From assembly GCA_034440635.1 (NCBI GenBank), contig JAOTON010000333.1:1522888-1586887 (forward strand): DNA of 64,000 nucleotides. The letters run 5' to 3'. Shown here one piece after another: positions 26,318 to 37,302 of this stretch (position 1 is the first letter of the stretch; each line of letters begins with the position of its first letter). The translations under genes were made by a program, and so were the position numbers. Source of the DNA: Lepas anatifera. Taxonomy: Eukaryota > Arthropoda > Thecostraca > Lepadidae. A model generated the notes under the pieces. That model searched no databases. It saw only the letters and a program-made list of their open reading frames with translations, and was not told the origin of the DNA.

Positions 26318-26851
26318 ATGAAGGATTTCACCGGGTTCCGGGTAGGTACAGCTGATGGCGGAGACACAAAAACATATGTGCAATGTTCATCTCTGGCCAA
26401 CCACGGCTTTGGAATACCTTACGAGGAAGTACAGATATTCAAGGATACGGCATCAGAACAGGACCTGATCCCGCCCTATTTACCACAGCTGTTACATGGT
26501 GCTTTAGGGGTGGGAATGAGCAGTAACGGTATTTCTTACCGCATGCCAGTAAGTGGTTCCAAGCTACTAAATGGAGCACGAATGGCACATTTAAAAAGCG
26601 ACACGTTGCGAGGCTGCCTGGCTGAACTGTCCAGGTTACCTCTGAATGATCACAATTTTCATCATGGTATACTTTCCGAACACCGTAAACATAGGTATCC
26701 TTTAGTGCGAATTTTACGTCAAACATTGCTCGAATCACGAGTCAAAGCCTTCCTTCCCTATGACTCACCAAATAATGCAATGACAAACAATGGACGCTTC
26801 ACGGCGTCTTTAATGTCATGCTCCTTTGTGAGATTTAAACACGTTGCGTAA
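26318..26851 (+). CDS. unrecognised open frame, 177 aa
   Basis: An ATG-initiated open frame of 177 codons in DNA of ordinary composition. I recognise no domain. No transmembrane segment, signal peptide or catalytic motif stands out, and the protein is fairly His/Leu/Ser-rich. It is one of the few frames of this length not explained by GC-rich DNA or tandem repeats. That is the only reason for listing it; a chance open frame or an exon of an unseen gene is equally possible. Confidence 0.15.
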   Translation: MKDFTGFRVGTADGGDTKTYVQCSSLANHGFGIPYEEVQIFKDTASEQDLIPPYLPQLLHGALGVGMSSNGISYRMPVSGSKLLNGARMAHLKSDTLRGCLAELSRLPLNDHNFHHGILSEHRKHRYPLVRILRQTLLESRVKAFLPYDSPNNAMTNNGRFTASLMSCSFVRFKHVA

Positions 26852-27099
26852 CGCAGCGCCGAGCGCCCTCCGCTGTCAGCGCTCAACGCTCCGTAACGCT
26901 CCCTCAAACCTGGCCCACCCTTCCAATTGCGTAATTTACGGTCCGCCCCCGACAGCACGGTGAGCACCGGGTACGAGGAGTGCCCACTGCGAGTTGCAGC
27001 TCCTGAAGCAACACTAAAGCTCCGACTCGCCGCACCCCAGCGGCGCATCACCTACAGTCGCGGACTCAGCACGTGACTTCAATACAGGCCAGCCACTGT

Positions 27100-27399
27100 C
27101 AGTGGCGGATCCAGGGGGAAAGGCATTTGCCCCTCCCCCTCCAAACGGAAATTTAACTCTCAACTTCAAACATAACCAGTTGAGTTCAGTGTAAGTTTTG
27201 GGTCTTGGATAAGAAAAAAGTATCTTGAGTCAATATTTTTCACCCCGTGACGTTTGTATTCATTTATTTTTCTTCACCTTACATATACCAAATTTTACCG
27301 TCAAGTCATATTAATGTAGCACAATTTTCACTGCGTCACTTTTTTTGTTTTTCGACATTGGTTTGCCCCTCCCAAACCGACCCGCTGGATCCGCCACTG
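27100..27399. mobile_element. hAT-type MITE (GCGGATCCAG family), 300 bp
   Basis: The left end CAGTGGCGGATCCAG and right end CTGGATCCGCCACTG are perfect complements. The flanking octamers GCCACTGT (27092-27099) and GCCACTGC (27400-27407) match at seven of eight positions. The interior shares the CCAAACGGAAA, TCAACTTCAAAC and TTTGGTTTGCCCCTCC stretches with the second copy at 41304-41666. It has no transposase. Confidence 0.9.
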
Positions 27400-27407
27400 G
27401 CCACTGC

Positions 27408-28224
27408 ACACAGTTTGCGTGCAGGAGACAGGGCAGCATCAGCGGCGTTGGGTGCGTCGCTGGCCGGGTCTGAGTGGTGAGTGGGAGCAGGTGCGCCGCA
27501 GTGGGCTGGCTGGCTGGCTGGCCGGCTGCGGCGGGCAGTCACGCGGTGGTCGCGTGGCCCGGCCGCCGCAGCCGCTGCCAGCTGGGCGCCTCAGCTCAGC
27601 GGCGCCAGCGCAGCATCCGACAGCAGCGGCGCGCCGCTCCCTCCAGCACCGCAGACGCCGGTCAGAAACACGCCACCGATTCTGCACCCCCAGTAACGAG
27701 TTCAATGGATCAATCATCACGACAGTGTGATATCCAAAAACTACTGTTAAAAAGACCCGCATGATTCTACTGATGTTCCAGATGTGAACACCCTTTTTTT
27801 TAGCTGACACCGCCCCTGACGACGACACAGCCCGCAGGTCCAACACACGTAATCCGGGGTGACCGTGACCAGCCCGGCGCCGACAGCAGGGCCGCCGCCG
27901 CCGCCGGTGACCCGGTCCCCCGTTACGACACAGTTCCGCCTCGCCCGACCTTGGATACGCCGCCGGGCACCGCAGCGGTGGCACAATACGGCGCCGCGGG
28001 GGTCTCGGCGTGATACAAGCGTGCGTCGTGATCAGGCACGAGCCCAAACTGCGTAACAAACTGCGGCTAGTTCGAAAGGGCCACCCTCGACTAACGAGCC
28101 TTTTTAAAATAGTTGTACCCAGTAAAGACCCACGCCGGACACAATAAATTACGCACTCATTAGATTAAACGGAGCTGCAGCAGTAACTTGTTTTCCAAAT
28201 ATTCATTCTGTCCAATAGGAGCAG
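27408..28224. other. CpG-rich DNA, no gene recognised
   Basis: GC-rich, with GGCTGGCTGGCTGGC-type short repeats near 27505 and CCGCCGCCGCCG at 27892. All frames are open on both strands because stop codons are rare, and the translations are Arg/Pro/Ala-rich with no known domain. Confidence 0.4.
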
Positions 28225-29422
28225 TTAACCCTTGCCCCGGTGGCGGGTACGAGCCACCTTTGCCCTGGTGGGGGGGCTAAAAAAGACCCCCACGATCTCA
28301 GAAACTAAGAGAGCTAGAAAATAGGGCAAGACGTCAATCGAAAGTTCTTCAAAAATGATATCGAAAAAAACTTCGGTCATTTTTCTCGTCAGGTAAATAT
28401 CAAGGTCACCAGAGGTAAAAAAGGGGTCAAAATGGCTAATATGAGGTGTACTAAGAAAACCTCATATATCTCAGAAACTGACAACTAGTAACACTTTTCA
28501 AAACACCATTCGAAAGCTCTTGAGTTGCTCTTTCATTACGGTGGCAATGATTTTCAGGTCAGGTCAAAGCCTAAGGAGCCACAGGTCACTGAACATGCAA
28601 TAGCCCTTACCCACCCTTACCCATGCATAAGGGTGTGTCCTTTTTCGCTAATAACTTCCAAACCAGGCAAGATACAGTCATAGTTGATGCACCATTGCAA
28701 TCCTCTCGTCAATACGAATCGAATGATATATGATGTTGCTATGCCAGGTCAAATTTAAAATTTAACCTTACCCAGGTCAACGGTTTGACCCAACTTGACC
28801 TGGTATAGTCATGGTGCATATAATTTGACTTGCAGTGACCATACAAACACTTTGGTAACAAAAGAAAAGTTCTATATTTTTTTCTTCAAAATGTATTGAG
28901 TAAATCACTGAAAAATGCTTATTTAACCTAAGGTGACCTTTCAAAGGTCACAGATCAAAATTTTTGGGATTAACTTCAGAAATGAGCTAAGACCAAGTTG
29001 TAAACGATGTATGAAGTTGATTCCATCAATACTTACTGCGAAAAGCTCATTTCGTGATGTTTCCCATGCATTTGAAATGGGGAGGTCATGCTCTGTACAT
29101 GACCTTAGGTCACCAATATAAAAATCCCGCAACATATGTTGTAGCTCCAGGTGGGCCCAAAATGTGGTACGAGTTTCAACTTGATGGATTAACCCTCCTC
29201 TTAGTTATGCAGTCCTAAGCATTTTTTAGGTGAAGTCACTTCATCTGGCCTGGTGACCTGAGCTGATATGACCTTGAGCTAAAATTTTCAGGAAAGATGT
29301 ACAAATAATGAAGGAACAGCTACTTAAGTCTGGCGGCGCTGCACGCCGCCGTTTTTCGGTCGCTTCGGAAAAACCCGAGGGGGTCTAAAATGACCTCCCA
29401 CCCCCACCCGGGCAAAGGTTAA
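28225..29422. mobile_element. TTAA-flanked non-autonomous element, copy B
   Basis: The element runs from TTAACCCTTGCCCCGGTGG at the left to CCACCCGGGCAAAGGTTAA at the right, with inverted ends and TTAA on both sides. The interior has about 15 exact AGGTCA/TGACCT hexamers by hand count, among them the everted repeat TGACCTTAGGTCA near 29100. A subterminal hairpin with GGCGGCG and CGCCGCC arms lies at 29332-29350. There is no transposase frame. The TTAA target and CCCT-type ends resemble piggyBac-superfamily MITEs; that superfamily assignment is an inference. Confidence 0.8.
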
Positions 29423-29967
29423 ATCATCTGTTCATCAACAACTGGCGGCGTTAGCTTTCTTATCGAAATTGGACAACTTCAGTCAGCAAGCAACAAAGCG
29501 TTCACTGAGAAGCCTATAATGACCACTATTACTTTTTGCGCAAACCGGTTCGTGCACCGTGTCACGCTCCATAGGCACAGCTCCAGGTGGGAAGGGGTGG
29601 GGAGGCAGGTGTGCACCGTTTCAGCGTCCGTGAGTCCGCAGTGTACAAATCAAAACGGCCCCGTGCTCCCTGAAACGACCTCCCAAATCTGCTAGAAACT
29701 TCATTTCCAACCTCTCTCCAAGAAAGCGAGTACCGGTAGACCCGCGATGCGAATGTTACTCCCGAGTTCCCTCAGACGTCGTTACCAATCCCCCAGGAAA
29801 GGAGTGCCAGCAGTCCTCGGCCCTTGCCCCGACAAAACATGGCGCACCTTGACACAGGGGCATCCCTCCCACTTTCCCGATACGATATACAGCTCCGCCT
29901 GTGCCACAATCCATTTTTTCAGAATTCTACGCTGATGACCTTGCTCCTGTATACATGCACCCATAGC
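29423..29967. other. intergenic DNA between TTAA elements B and C
   Basis: Unique sequence with two overlapping 60-codon open frames on opposite strands and no recognisable product. Confidence 0.4.
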
Positions 29968-30472
29968 TTAACTATACCCCTGTGCGGATCCTGGCTGCCC
30001 TATTTCTGTCAGGGGGTGGATTCGCCCCCTGATAAGATTTCGAAATCTACCCATGCAATTTGAACGAAAAAGGACTCAGACTGACTAAAGACTCCATTCT
30101 GAAGCAGTAAAACTTGCAAAATTTTGGAAATTTTGAGAAGGGGCCTGTCAAATCTATAAATGTTTAGTCTTCTTAGCTTCACCAGAACTCTTGGCCCTAT
30201 TGTTTGATTTTTACAAAATCAGTACACATAGGCATATATGGATGCGAAATGGGCATTCCTTTCCGCTGTGAGAAAAATCCAAATTCTTGAGATCAGGTCA
30301 TTTGACCTGTACTGGTGACCTGACCTTAGATGACCTAACCTTAAAATTTTGAAAAAAAGGTGTCAAAATTATGAGAGAAAAAGTTTGCCAAATACGGCGG
30401 CGTGCGCCGCCGTTTTTATGCTCTCAAAACTGGAGAGGGCGGGTACCCGCCCCCCGTCAGTGTGCGTGTTAA
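29968..30472. mobile_element. TTAA-flanked element, copy C (internally deleted)
   Basis: The right end (GTCAGTGTGCGTGTTAA) matches the copy D terminus, and the palindromic hairpin ACGGCGGCG/CGCCGCCGT is retained at 30394-30413. Several TGACCT hexamers occur at 30300-30335. The left boundary is placed at the TTAA of 29968 and is less certain, because the sequence next to it matches the right end only loosely. At about 0.5 kb it would be an internally deleted copy. Confidence 0.6.
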
Positions 30473-31929
30473 AACAGTACGGGCCTGCAGGCACTCATGG
30501 CTCATTCGCTTTTTCCAGGGCATCCTAGTTTGCCCCGCGCTTTTGTATTTGTGAACCTGCAGTCCCTTTGACGTCCTCTAGAACAGCTAAAAGGTTCTTT
30601 GCACTGGTCGTGGGGCCTCCTATATCATCACCGGGGTCTCCTGTGCCAAAAATGGTGTCCTCCTCAACGTTTTGAGTATTTTCTACCTAGTCCCTGGGTC
30701 GGCATCTACGATCTATACAATATTCTCTGCTCGTTTGAAGGCCCATGTTGTCGCTCAGTCATTTCCAATTTCCGTAGCCACCATGCAAATGCAGGCATCC
30801 TGTCCCAAGCCGGGGATCTTCTGTCCCAAATTGGGGGCCTCCTTTAACATCTCAGGAATCTCTATTACTATTACAACGGACTATCGTATCATATCAGAGG
30901 CTCTCATACCATTCCCATGCCCTTGCGCTCCCCCTCTTTGCTCTAAGGCCTCTTGTACTGTTAAGACCGAAAAGGTCTTTCGCATGATTGTGAGCCTCCC
31001 CCGAAAATTGCAAGCCCAAATTTCACCTCACTGTCCTAGGGACCAACTTTTCCGTTATGAGGGCCTCAACTGTCTTCTTGAAGCCTCCTGGTCGTTTCCA
31101 AAACAATCTCAATAAACTCAAAACGCCTCCTTTTTTATACTTCGGTCTCCGTTGCTACTTTGTGGGTACCCTGCACTGGCTTGTAAGCCTCTGGTAGGAT
31201 AAAAGCCGTATTCGGTCCTCCCACAGCAGCCCGAAAATCTTCCCGACTGGCTCAGGGTCACCCATTGCATCCTGCCGCGAGGGGCCTCCATGAAAGTTGA
31301 GAGGAGAATGTCCCCCTTGCCAAAGTTGAGAGGACACATCTTTGGTCCCCTTGAGGTGGAGCCCCTGCGTGCGTATAATATGATTTTCTCACTGATAAGC
31401 TCCAAAGTCATTTTGAAACGCTACTGCGCAATTGTCGGTCAGATGTTAGGCGGTTAGGGTCCTAATGTTTATTCTCGGGCCGATAAAAGAACGGGTATGG
31501 AGCCGCAGGCCCCACAAATACACAGCTGTGGCGTTACGTAAACAAACGTAAAGCGCCAACAAGATTCAAGCACTGTGAAAGTTTGGGGTAAGCTACACAA
31601 CTCCGTTACTGCATGCAAACAAAAAAGACACCTGCCTAGTCCCTACTGATTAGATATAATTCAAGTTTTGGGGATTGGAAAGCCTTTCCGCAGCGTGCAA
31701 CGTCGGTTGCTCCATATCGACCGTTGGTCCGGCGCCGCGCACCACTGGAACCAGGCAGTGCTCAATTTGACACGTCAGCCTCGCTGGCACTGGAAAGGGG
31801 AGCGGGCGGCGTGACGGCCGTGGCGAGCCGGATTTCCTGTTCCACTGTGGCGCGCCTGAGAGCCGTCCGCTGCAGCATGGCGTCACGACCCGGCTCATCA
31901 CACACAGTGGCAACACCGGCGCACAGGCG
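30473..31929. other. intergenic DNA, no gene recognised
   Basis: From about 30590 to 31120 the sequence has a loose recurrence of GGCCTCC and TCCCAA-type phrases, possibly a decayed short tandem array. No protein or RNA gene is recognised. Confidence 0.35.
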
Positions 31930-33500
31930 CCCGTAAGGACGGCACGGCGTGCAGCGCCTCCCGTGCACGTCAACGGGGCGTGCAGCGCCTCCTGCGTAAG
32001 GACAACGGGGCGTGCAGCGCCTCCCGTGTAAGGACAACGGGGCGAGTGCAGCGCCTCCCGTGTAAGGGACAACGGGGCGTGCAGCGCCTCCCGTGCACGG
32101 ACAACGGGGCGTGCAGCGCCTCCCGTGGAATGACAACGGGGCGTGCAGCGCCTCCCTTGCACGGACAACGGGGCGTGCAGCGCCTCCCTTGCACGGACAA
32201 CGGGGCGTGCAGCGCCTCCTGTGTAAGGACAACGGGGCGTGCATCGCCTCCCCTTGCACGGACAACGGGGCGTGCAGCGCCTCTCTTGCAAGGACAACAG
32301 GGAGTGCAGCGCCTCCCTGCACGACAACGGGCGTGTAATACCTCCCGTGCACGGACAACGGGACGTGCAGCGCCTCCTTGCACGGACAACGGGGAGTGCA
32401 GCGCCTCCCGTGTAAGGGCAACGGGGCGTGCAGCGCCTCCCGTGTACAAACAACGGGGCGTGCAACGCCTCCCGTGTAAGGACAACGGGTGCGAGCAGTG
32501 GCTCCCTTGCACGGACAACGGGGCGTGCAGCGCCTCCCGTGTCACGGACAACGGGGCGTTGCAGCGCCTCCCGTGGAAGGACAACAGGGCGTGCAGTGCC
32601 TCCCCTGCACGGACAAGGGGCGTGCAGCGCCTCCCTTGCACGGACAACGGGGCGTGCAGCGCCTCCCGTGCAAGGACAACGGGGAGTTGCAGCGCCTCTC
32701 TTGCACCGACAACGGGGCGTGTAATACCTCCCGTGCACAAACAACGGGAGGTGCAGCACCTCCTCTTGCACGGACAACGCGGCGTGCAGCGCCTCCCGTG
32801 CACGGACAACGCGGCGTGCAGCGCCTCTCTGTGCACGGACAACGGGGCATGCAGCGCCTCCCGTGCACGGACAATGGGGCGCGCAGCGCCTCCTGTGCAA
32901 GGACAACAGGGAGTGCAGCGCCTCCCGTGCACCGACAACGGGGCGTGTAACACCTCCCTTGCACGGACAACGGGACGTGCAGCACCTCCTGTGCACGGAC
33001 AACGGGGAGTGCAGCGCCTCCCGTGTAAGGGCAACGGGGCGTGCAGCGCCTCCCGTGTACAAACGACGGGGCGTGCAACGCCTCCCGTGTAAGGACAACG
33101 GGTGCGAGCAGTGGCTCCCTTGCACGGACAACGGGGCGTGCAGCGCCTCCTGTGTGAAGGCAACGGGGCGTTGCAGCGCCTCCCGTGGAATGACAACAGG
33201 GCGTGCAGTGCCTCCCCTGCACGGACAAGGGGCGTGCAGCGCCTCTCTTGCACGGACAACGGGACGTGCAGCGCCTCCTGTGCAAGGACAACGGGGAGTG
33301 CAGCGCCTCTCTTGCACCGACAACGGGGCGTGTAATACCTCCCGTGCACAAACAACGGGAGGTGCAGCACCTCCCTTGCACGGACAACGCGGCGTGCAGC
33401 GCCTCCCGTGCACGGACAACGCGGCGTGCAGCGCCTCTCTTGCACGGACAACGGGGCATGCAGCGCCTCCCGTGCACGGACAATGGGGTGTGCAGCGCCA
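31930..33500. repeat. 32-bp minisatellite, about 49 units
   Basis: Head-to-tail units of 32 bp have the consensus core GTGCAGCGCCTCCCGTGC followed by ACGGACAACGGGGC. Variants include GTGTAAGGACAACGG, AACGGGAGGTGCAGCACC and GTGTAATACCTCC. The unit lacks stop codons in all three frames of both strands. Because 32 is not a multiple of three the frame rotates, so open frames of up to 589 codons arise on the minus strand and 370 on the plus strand. These are a consequence of the repeat and are not called as genes. The array is GC- and CpG-rich. Confidence 0.96.
32280..33500. repeat. higher-order repeat of about 610 bp, two copies
   Basis: The same ordered series of variant units appears twice. 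A GTGTACAAAC variant is followed by AACGGGTGCGAGCAGTGG at about 32450-32500 and again at 33055-33115. The short ACAAGGGGCGTGC variant is at 32613 and about 33225, and GTGTAATACC at 32719 and 33328. Offsets cluster near 610 bp, about nineteen 32-bp units, so a block of the array duplicated as a whole after its units had diverged. Confidence 0.85.
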
Positions 33501-34608
33501 GCAGCAAAACTACTGTCAGCGAACCGCTTCTACAACGCTCTCCCGAATAGTCATTAAGTTTTAAGTACATATCACCTCCCCCTTCCTCCCCGTCGTCGCC
33601 AGGTCAAAGTTCAAACCCCTCAGTCAAAATTTTCGTCGGGATGTCTTTGGGATGTCAAGCTATCAGATCACTTATAAGATAAAACAGCAGCTGATGTTTC
33701 TTAAAGAGGCAATACAAAGACAATAAAACGACTCACCAGCAGCAAAACACGGACAAATTTGAAGGAAAAATACCACCTCCTCGCCGTAAAGTCTCAAAAC
33801 CTGCATCGGCTTACATCCGCCGGGCGATAAAAATCCTCAAACTAGTTTGCAGGTGCAGGCGCGCCTGTCTATAAAGGGTACGCGTCAAGGACGTACCTCT
33901 TCTGTTATCATAACAACAGTGTCCTCCACGGCAGAAAAAACACTTACAGGGATATGTTAGCCCACCATACTTTTAGGCCCGGCTGAATATACAAGAAGGT
34001 ATACAGGACACAAAGCATGTTATAAATGAATGAAGTAAGCATTGATGTAATATTAGAACGCCAATGTGAAATATCTCAAGTGATGTGTCCGTCACAACCC
34101 GGATTGCGCCGGTCCGACAGCAGGAGAAGCCCGCAGAGCCGCCACTGTTTACACCCGTGTGTTGATGCAACGCTGAGAATCCTCGCCGCCGGGTCAGCTG
34201 GTCTCCCGCCAGAGGCCCCGTCCTTATCCCGGTCGGAGCCCCAGCTCAAACCTAGCAACAGCGACGCAGGACGAAAACCCCGCACACGCCGACCACATAA
34301 TCAATACGAGCAGCTCATGTCACAGCGCTTGCATTCCGGGAAACCGGACAAAACAGGACAGGCCATCGATACACCACACATTGCATCAGGTGGCATAGTT
34401 CGAGCCCCACTCCTCCCCGCCCAGACACACGGTCAGTTCCGTTCGGGGACAGTTGTGACAGTGGAGATGATTGGCCTATCACGGAAGCGACAGCCATTGG
34501 CGGCATCTGTGCTGGTGTTTTTGTGTTCACGTCCGCCGGCCGACGACATCCGCCCACGCAACAGTCACAAACAACGTCGCCTCCGACGCCACAGCCGCCG
34601 ATCACAGG
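33501..34608. other. intergenic DNA, no gene recognised
   Basis: Unique DNA, with CpG-rich sequence around 34.1-34.6 kb. A long open frame (34026-34718) runs into the hAT-type MITE at 34617, which argues against it being a real gene. Confidence 0.4.
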
Positions 34609-34616
34609 GCGCTGGG

Positions 34617-34753
34617 CAGTGGCGGCGGAACGTCCGAATTCAAGGGGTCACCATGGACTTTCCAACTTATTTCTTTCCAGTCAACGCCATAAGGTTCGCG
34701 TTAAAATGTCTGATTTAAGAGGGGGCGCCGTGCCCTTAGTTCCACCGCCAGTG
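34617..34753. mobile_element. hAT-type MITE, 137 bp
   Basis: The left end CAGTGGCGGCGGAAC and right end GTTCCACCGCCAGTG are inverted and nearly complementary. The octamer GCGCTGGG is duplicated exactly at 34609-34616 and 34754-34761. The interior is homologous to the element at 7350-7498, so both ends and insertion sites of this family are resolved at two independent loci. Confidence 0.92.
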
Positions 34754-34761
34754 GCGCTGGG

Positions 34762-35394
34762 GACAGTGCACGGCTGGTCGGGCGCCTCGTCATGCTGGGA
34801 GAGTCCAAGCATGGTCTCGCCCACAATTGAGATCCCTTTGTTGGTGTACAGCATCGAACAAAAAGCGGGGTAAGGTCTTTGGCAAATGCGGAGCAGACCA
34901 TTTTAGCCTCCACAAGCCGGACCTGCCATATACAAAAAAGTGAGAAAATTATCAAATCGTCCCAAGGCCTGCTGCAGGTGTCTCAGATACGAGCAAATAT
35001 ATCCAATCTCCAACTTGGCGAGAGCAGACTTTCAATCGCTCTGGGCTGGAGCCAGAGTAGGCACGACACTCTTGCTGTGATTGCGACCAGTGCACTATCC
35101 GTCTCTGGCTGGCAGAAGGCAGAAGGCAGAAGCCGTGGCCGCCGCGACAGGCGGTGACGTGCGTGCAGGGCTAGCGGCGGCCAAATTTGGCAGCCGCGTG
35201 CTTCGCATGGATCAATGACCTCCACCCGGCCGACGACCCCAGCGGAGGCGCAGCTGCTCGTCAGCTGATGATGCAGCTCAAGGTCTCTGGCACGCTGCAA
35301 CTGCACCGTCCGCAGCTGCAGCTACAGCGTCAACAACGCCACCACTGCTGCACAGCTACCCGACGAACAGCGATGCCCTGGATGCGCAAAAGCC
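34762..35394. other. intergenic DNA, no gene recognised
   Basis: GC-rich unique sequence ending in a CAGCTG-rich patch (35255-35340). No coding region is recognised. Confidence 0.4.
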
Positions 35395-35827
35395 ATATTA
35401 GGTCAAAAAAACATTTTTTGGTGTTTTACTCTATAAATTTTTAATAAACAAATATAGAACTATCATTTTGTTACCAAAAGTGTTGTATAGTCGCTGCAAG
35501 TTAAATGATATCACTGCAATGAAAGAGGAAATCAAGAGTTTTCGAATGGTGTTAAAAAATTGTTCTAGCTATCATAGTGTCTGAGATATATGAGGTTTTC
35601 TTAGTACGCCTCATCTTAACGATTTTGACCTATTTTGACGTCTGGTGACCTTGATGTTGACCTGACGAGGAAAATGACCGAAGCACTTCCGATATCATTT
35701 TTGAAGAACTTTCCATTGCTGTTTTGCGCTTTTTTCTAGCTTAGTTTTTTAGATCGTTGGGGGTCTTTTTTAGCCCCCCCCCACCAAGACAAAGGTGGTT
35801 CGTACCCGCCACCGGGGCAAGGGTTAA
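35395..35827 (-). mobile_element. TTAA element, copy E (truncated, inverted)
   Basis: This is homologous in reverse orientation to the left 0.7 kb of copy B. Shared features are the TTGTTACCAAAAGTGTT, GAGATATATGAGGTTTTC and ACCTTGATGTTGACCTGACG-like blocks, and a terminus ending CCGGGGCAAGGGTTAA at 35827. The other end is missing and an internal segment has been lost. It retains only a few TGACCT motifs. Confidence 0.75.
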
Positions 35828-36175
35828 TATGTTGGTATCTGGCCCCATAAGCTGGTTTGAGGCCCCTTGATCTGACTGATTTGGGTTCCTGAGGCATGGT
35901 ATGGGCCATGGGGGGCATCTAAGATGATTTGATGACATCTGAGCAGACCTGGGGTCCCTGACCCGACCAGGGGCTCACTGAGCTCGTATGGGCATTGGGA
36001 GCACCCTGAACTAGTCATGGGGACCCGGAACTTTCCCAGTGTCTTATGAGCTGACCTAAGGGGCCTCCTGAACTGATATTTGATGTTTCATTGTCTGGCT
36101 TCGCCCAGCTCTCGAGCCTGGCCTGGCTCAGACTTTAGCATGGGCCTGGCTCAGCTGGTCAGGCTTTAGTTAATC
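35828..36175. repeat. decayed GC-rich short-unit repeat
   Basis: Loosely recurring phrases such as GGCCCCTTGATCTGA, GGGTTCCTGAGG, GGGGTCCCTGACCCGA and GGGGCTCACTGAGCT suggest an ancient tandem array of 20-30 bp units. It resembles the larger array at 59.6-61.25 kb. Unit boundaries cannot be fixed by eye. Confidence 0.45.
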
Positions 36176-37158
36176 GTGCAATCCATTCAACGCAAGACAG
36201 GCACTAGATTCATAGTACGCCCTCTGAAAGCCCCTGAACAAGGAGCGCTTCGCATAGAAGGTCAAAACACGAATTCGCTCACGCATCCCGCAGCAAACGC
36301 CGAGCAACAGCCGTTCCTCGGATATCGACAGGCGTGACGAGACCGGCCGTTTTCCACTGCGAAGTAAAAAAAACGCCACGAAGCTCAATGAAGGCAAACG
36401 GCTGGAAAGAACTTAAGAAATCATGCGTGGAAATACCTAGTGTAGGCTGGTGTGCGTGTGCGCCTTGGTGCCACCAAATCAACGGTTTTAACACTACCAA
36501 TAATTATGGGCCTTCCTGGTCTGGCCCTCCCCCCTCTGAGGTGGTTCCCTCTCAGGCTGCCCCCCCATTTCACTTTTCAAACGGTTGCTGCGCCTCTGCA
36601 TAAAGTCAAGGGGATGAGTCAGCCAAAGTGTTACCAGGCGTTGCACAGGGTGCTGAAAAAGCATCACATGGGGGAGGAGGTGGGGTCACAAGTCTAAACA
36701 AATATGCTCTGCATGATTTATGGACAACGCCTAATGTATTTAGCACCAAATGCGACGAGTAAAAAGCATTCATCCGGCCCTGTCCCATTATGAATTACTC
36801 TGGCGAGAGGAGGGCAAAGCTGGTCGGCCGTGTCCGTCAGCGGCTGACCACAGAGCTTGGAGGCGGTGGCAGCACGCCCAGCACTGCCGGCAACTTCACC
36901 TGAGGCAGGGAGCTGCTTGCCACAGAGCGCAGAGGTGGTGGCAGCACGTCCAGCACTGCCGGCATCTTCACCTCACCTGAGGCAGGGAGCTGCTATTAGG
37001 GCAGGAAAGTCTGGAAAGAGGGTCTTTCAACTGATCAATTTCTACAAGGGGCGGAATTGAGCAAAACCCCCTGGCAGCAGGCTTTGGAGACTGTTTCAGC
37101 GCTGAGGAGAGATAGCGTCTCACACACTGAGCAAGAACGGCACCGACAACGCCTGTAG
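36176..37158. other. region upstream of the SLC22 frame
   Basis: Unique DNA with a 71-bp tandem duplication at 36849-36995. No coding similarity is seen. If the SLC22 locus is transcribed, its promoter or upstream exons would lie here, but no TATA or initiator element is convincing. Confidence 0.4.
36849..36995. repeat. 71-bp tandem duplication
   Basis: Two copies start CCACAGAGC and include GGCAGCACG, CAGCACTGCCGGCA and GAGGCAGGGAGCTGCT, with a 71-bp offset. The second copy contains an extra CACCT. The block lies 0.3 kb upstream of the SLC22 N-terminus. Confidence 0.85.
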
Positions 37159-37302
37159 CATTCGCGAAAAAAATGCAAGTCGGATGAAAGCCACGCTGAG
37201 GGGGACGGAGACAAGCCCGCCCATAGCACTATCGAACTAACAAACATGTCTTGCAGTGATTATGCAAATTCTGCAGACGAAACGATTGATACCAACAGGC
37301 CA
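37159..37302 (+). other. possible N-terminal extension of the SLC22 frame
   Basis: The frame leading into the SLC22 ATG at 37303 is open back to the stop at 37156-37158. It would encode a hydrophilic Lys/Asp/Ser/Thr-rich stretch with an internal ATG at 37246. SLC22 proteins usually start only a few residues before the FD-LL motif, so 37303 is preferred as the start. An upstream exon or longer cytosolic tail remains possible. Confidence 0.35.

Noticed and set aside
31650..33419. 589-codon open frame on the minus strand (and 370- and 493-codon relatives)
   Set aside because: It lies almost wholly in the 32-bp minisatellite, which lacks stops in all frames; equivalent frames exist on both strands and the frame rotates unit by unit.
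31930..33500. CRISPR-like array of about 30-bp repeats
   Set aside because: Units are contiguous with no unique spacers, and the context is an animal genome.
34026..34718. 230-codon open frame
   Set aside because: Its last third runs into the hAT-type MITE at 34617-34753, and the rest lies in GC-rich DNA without recognisable motifs.
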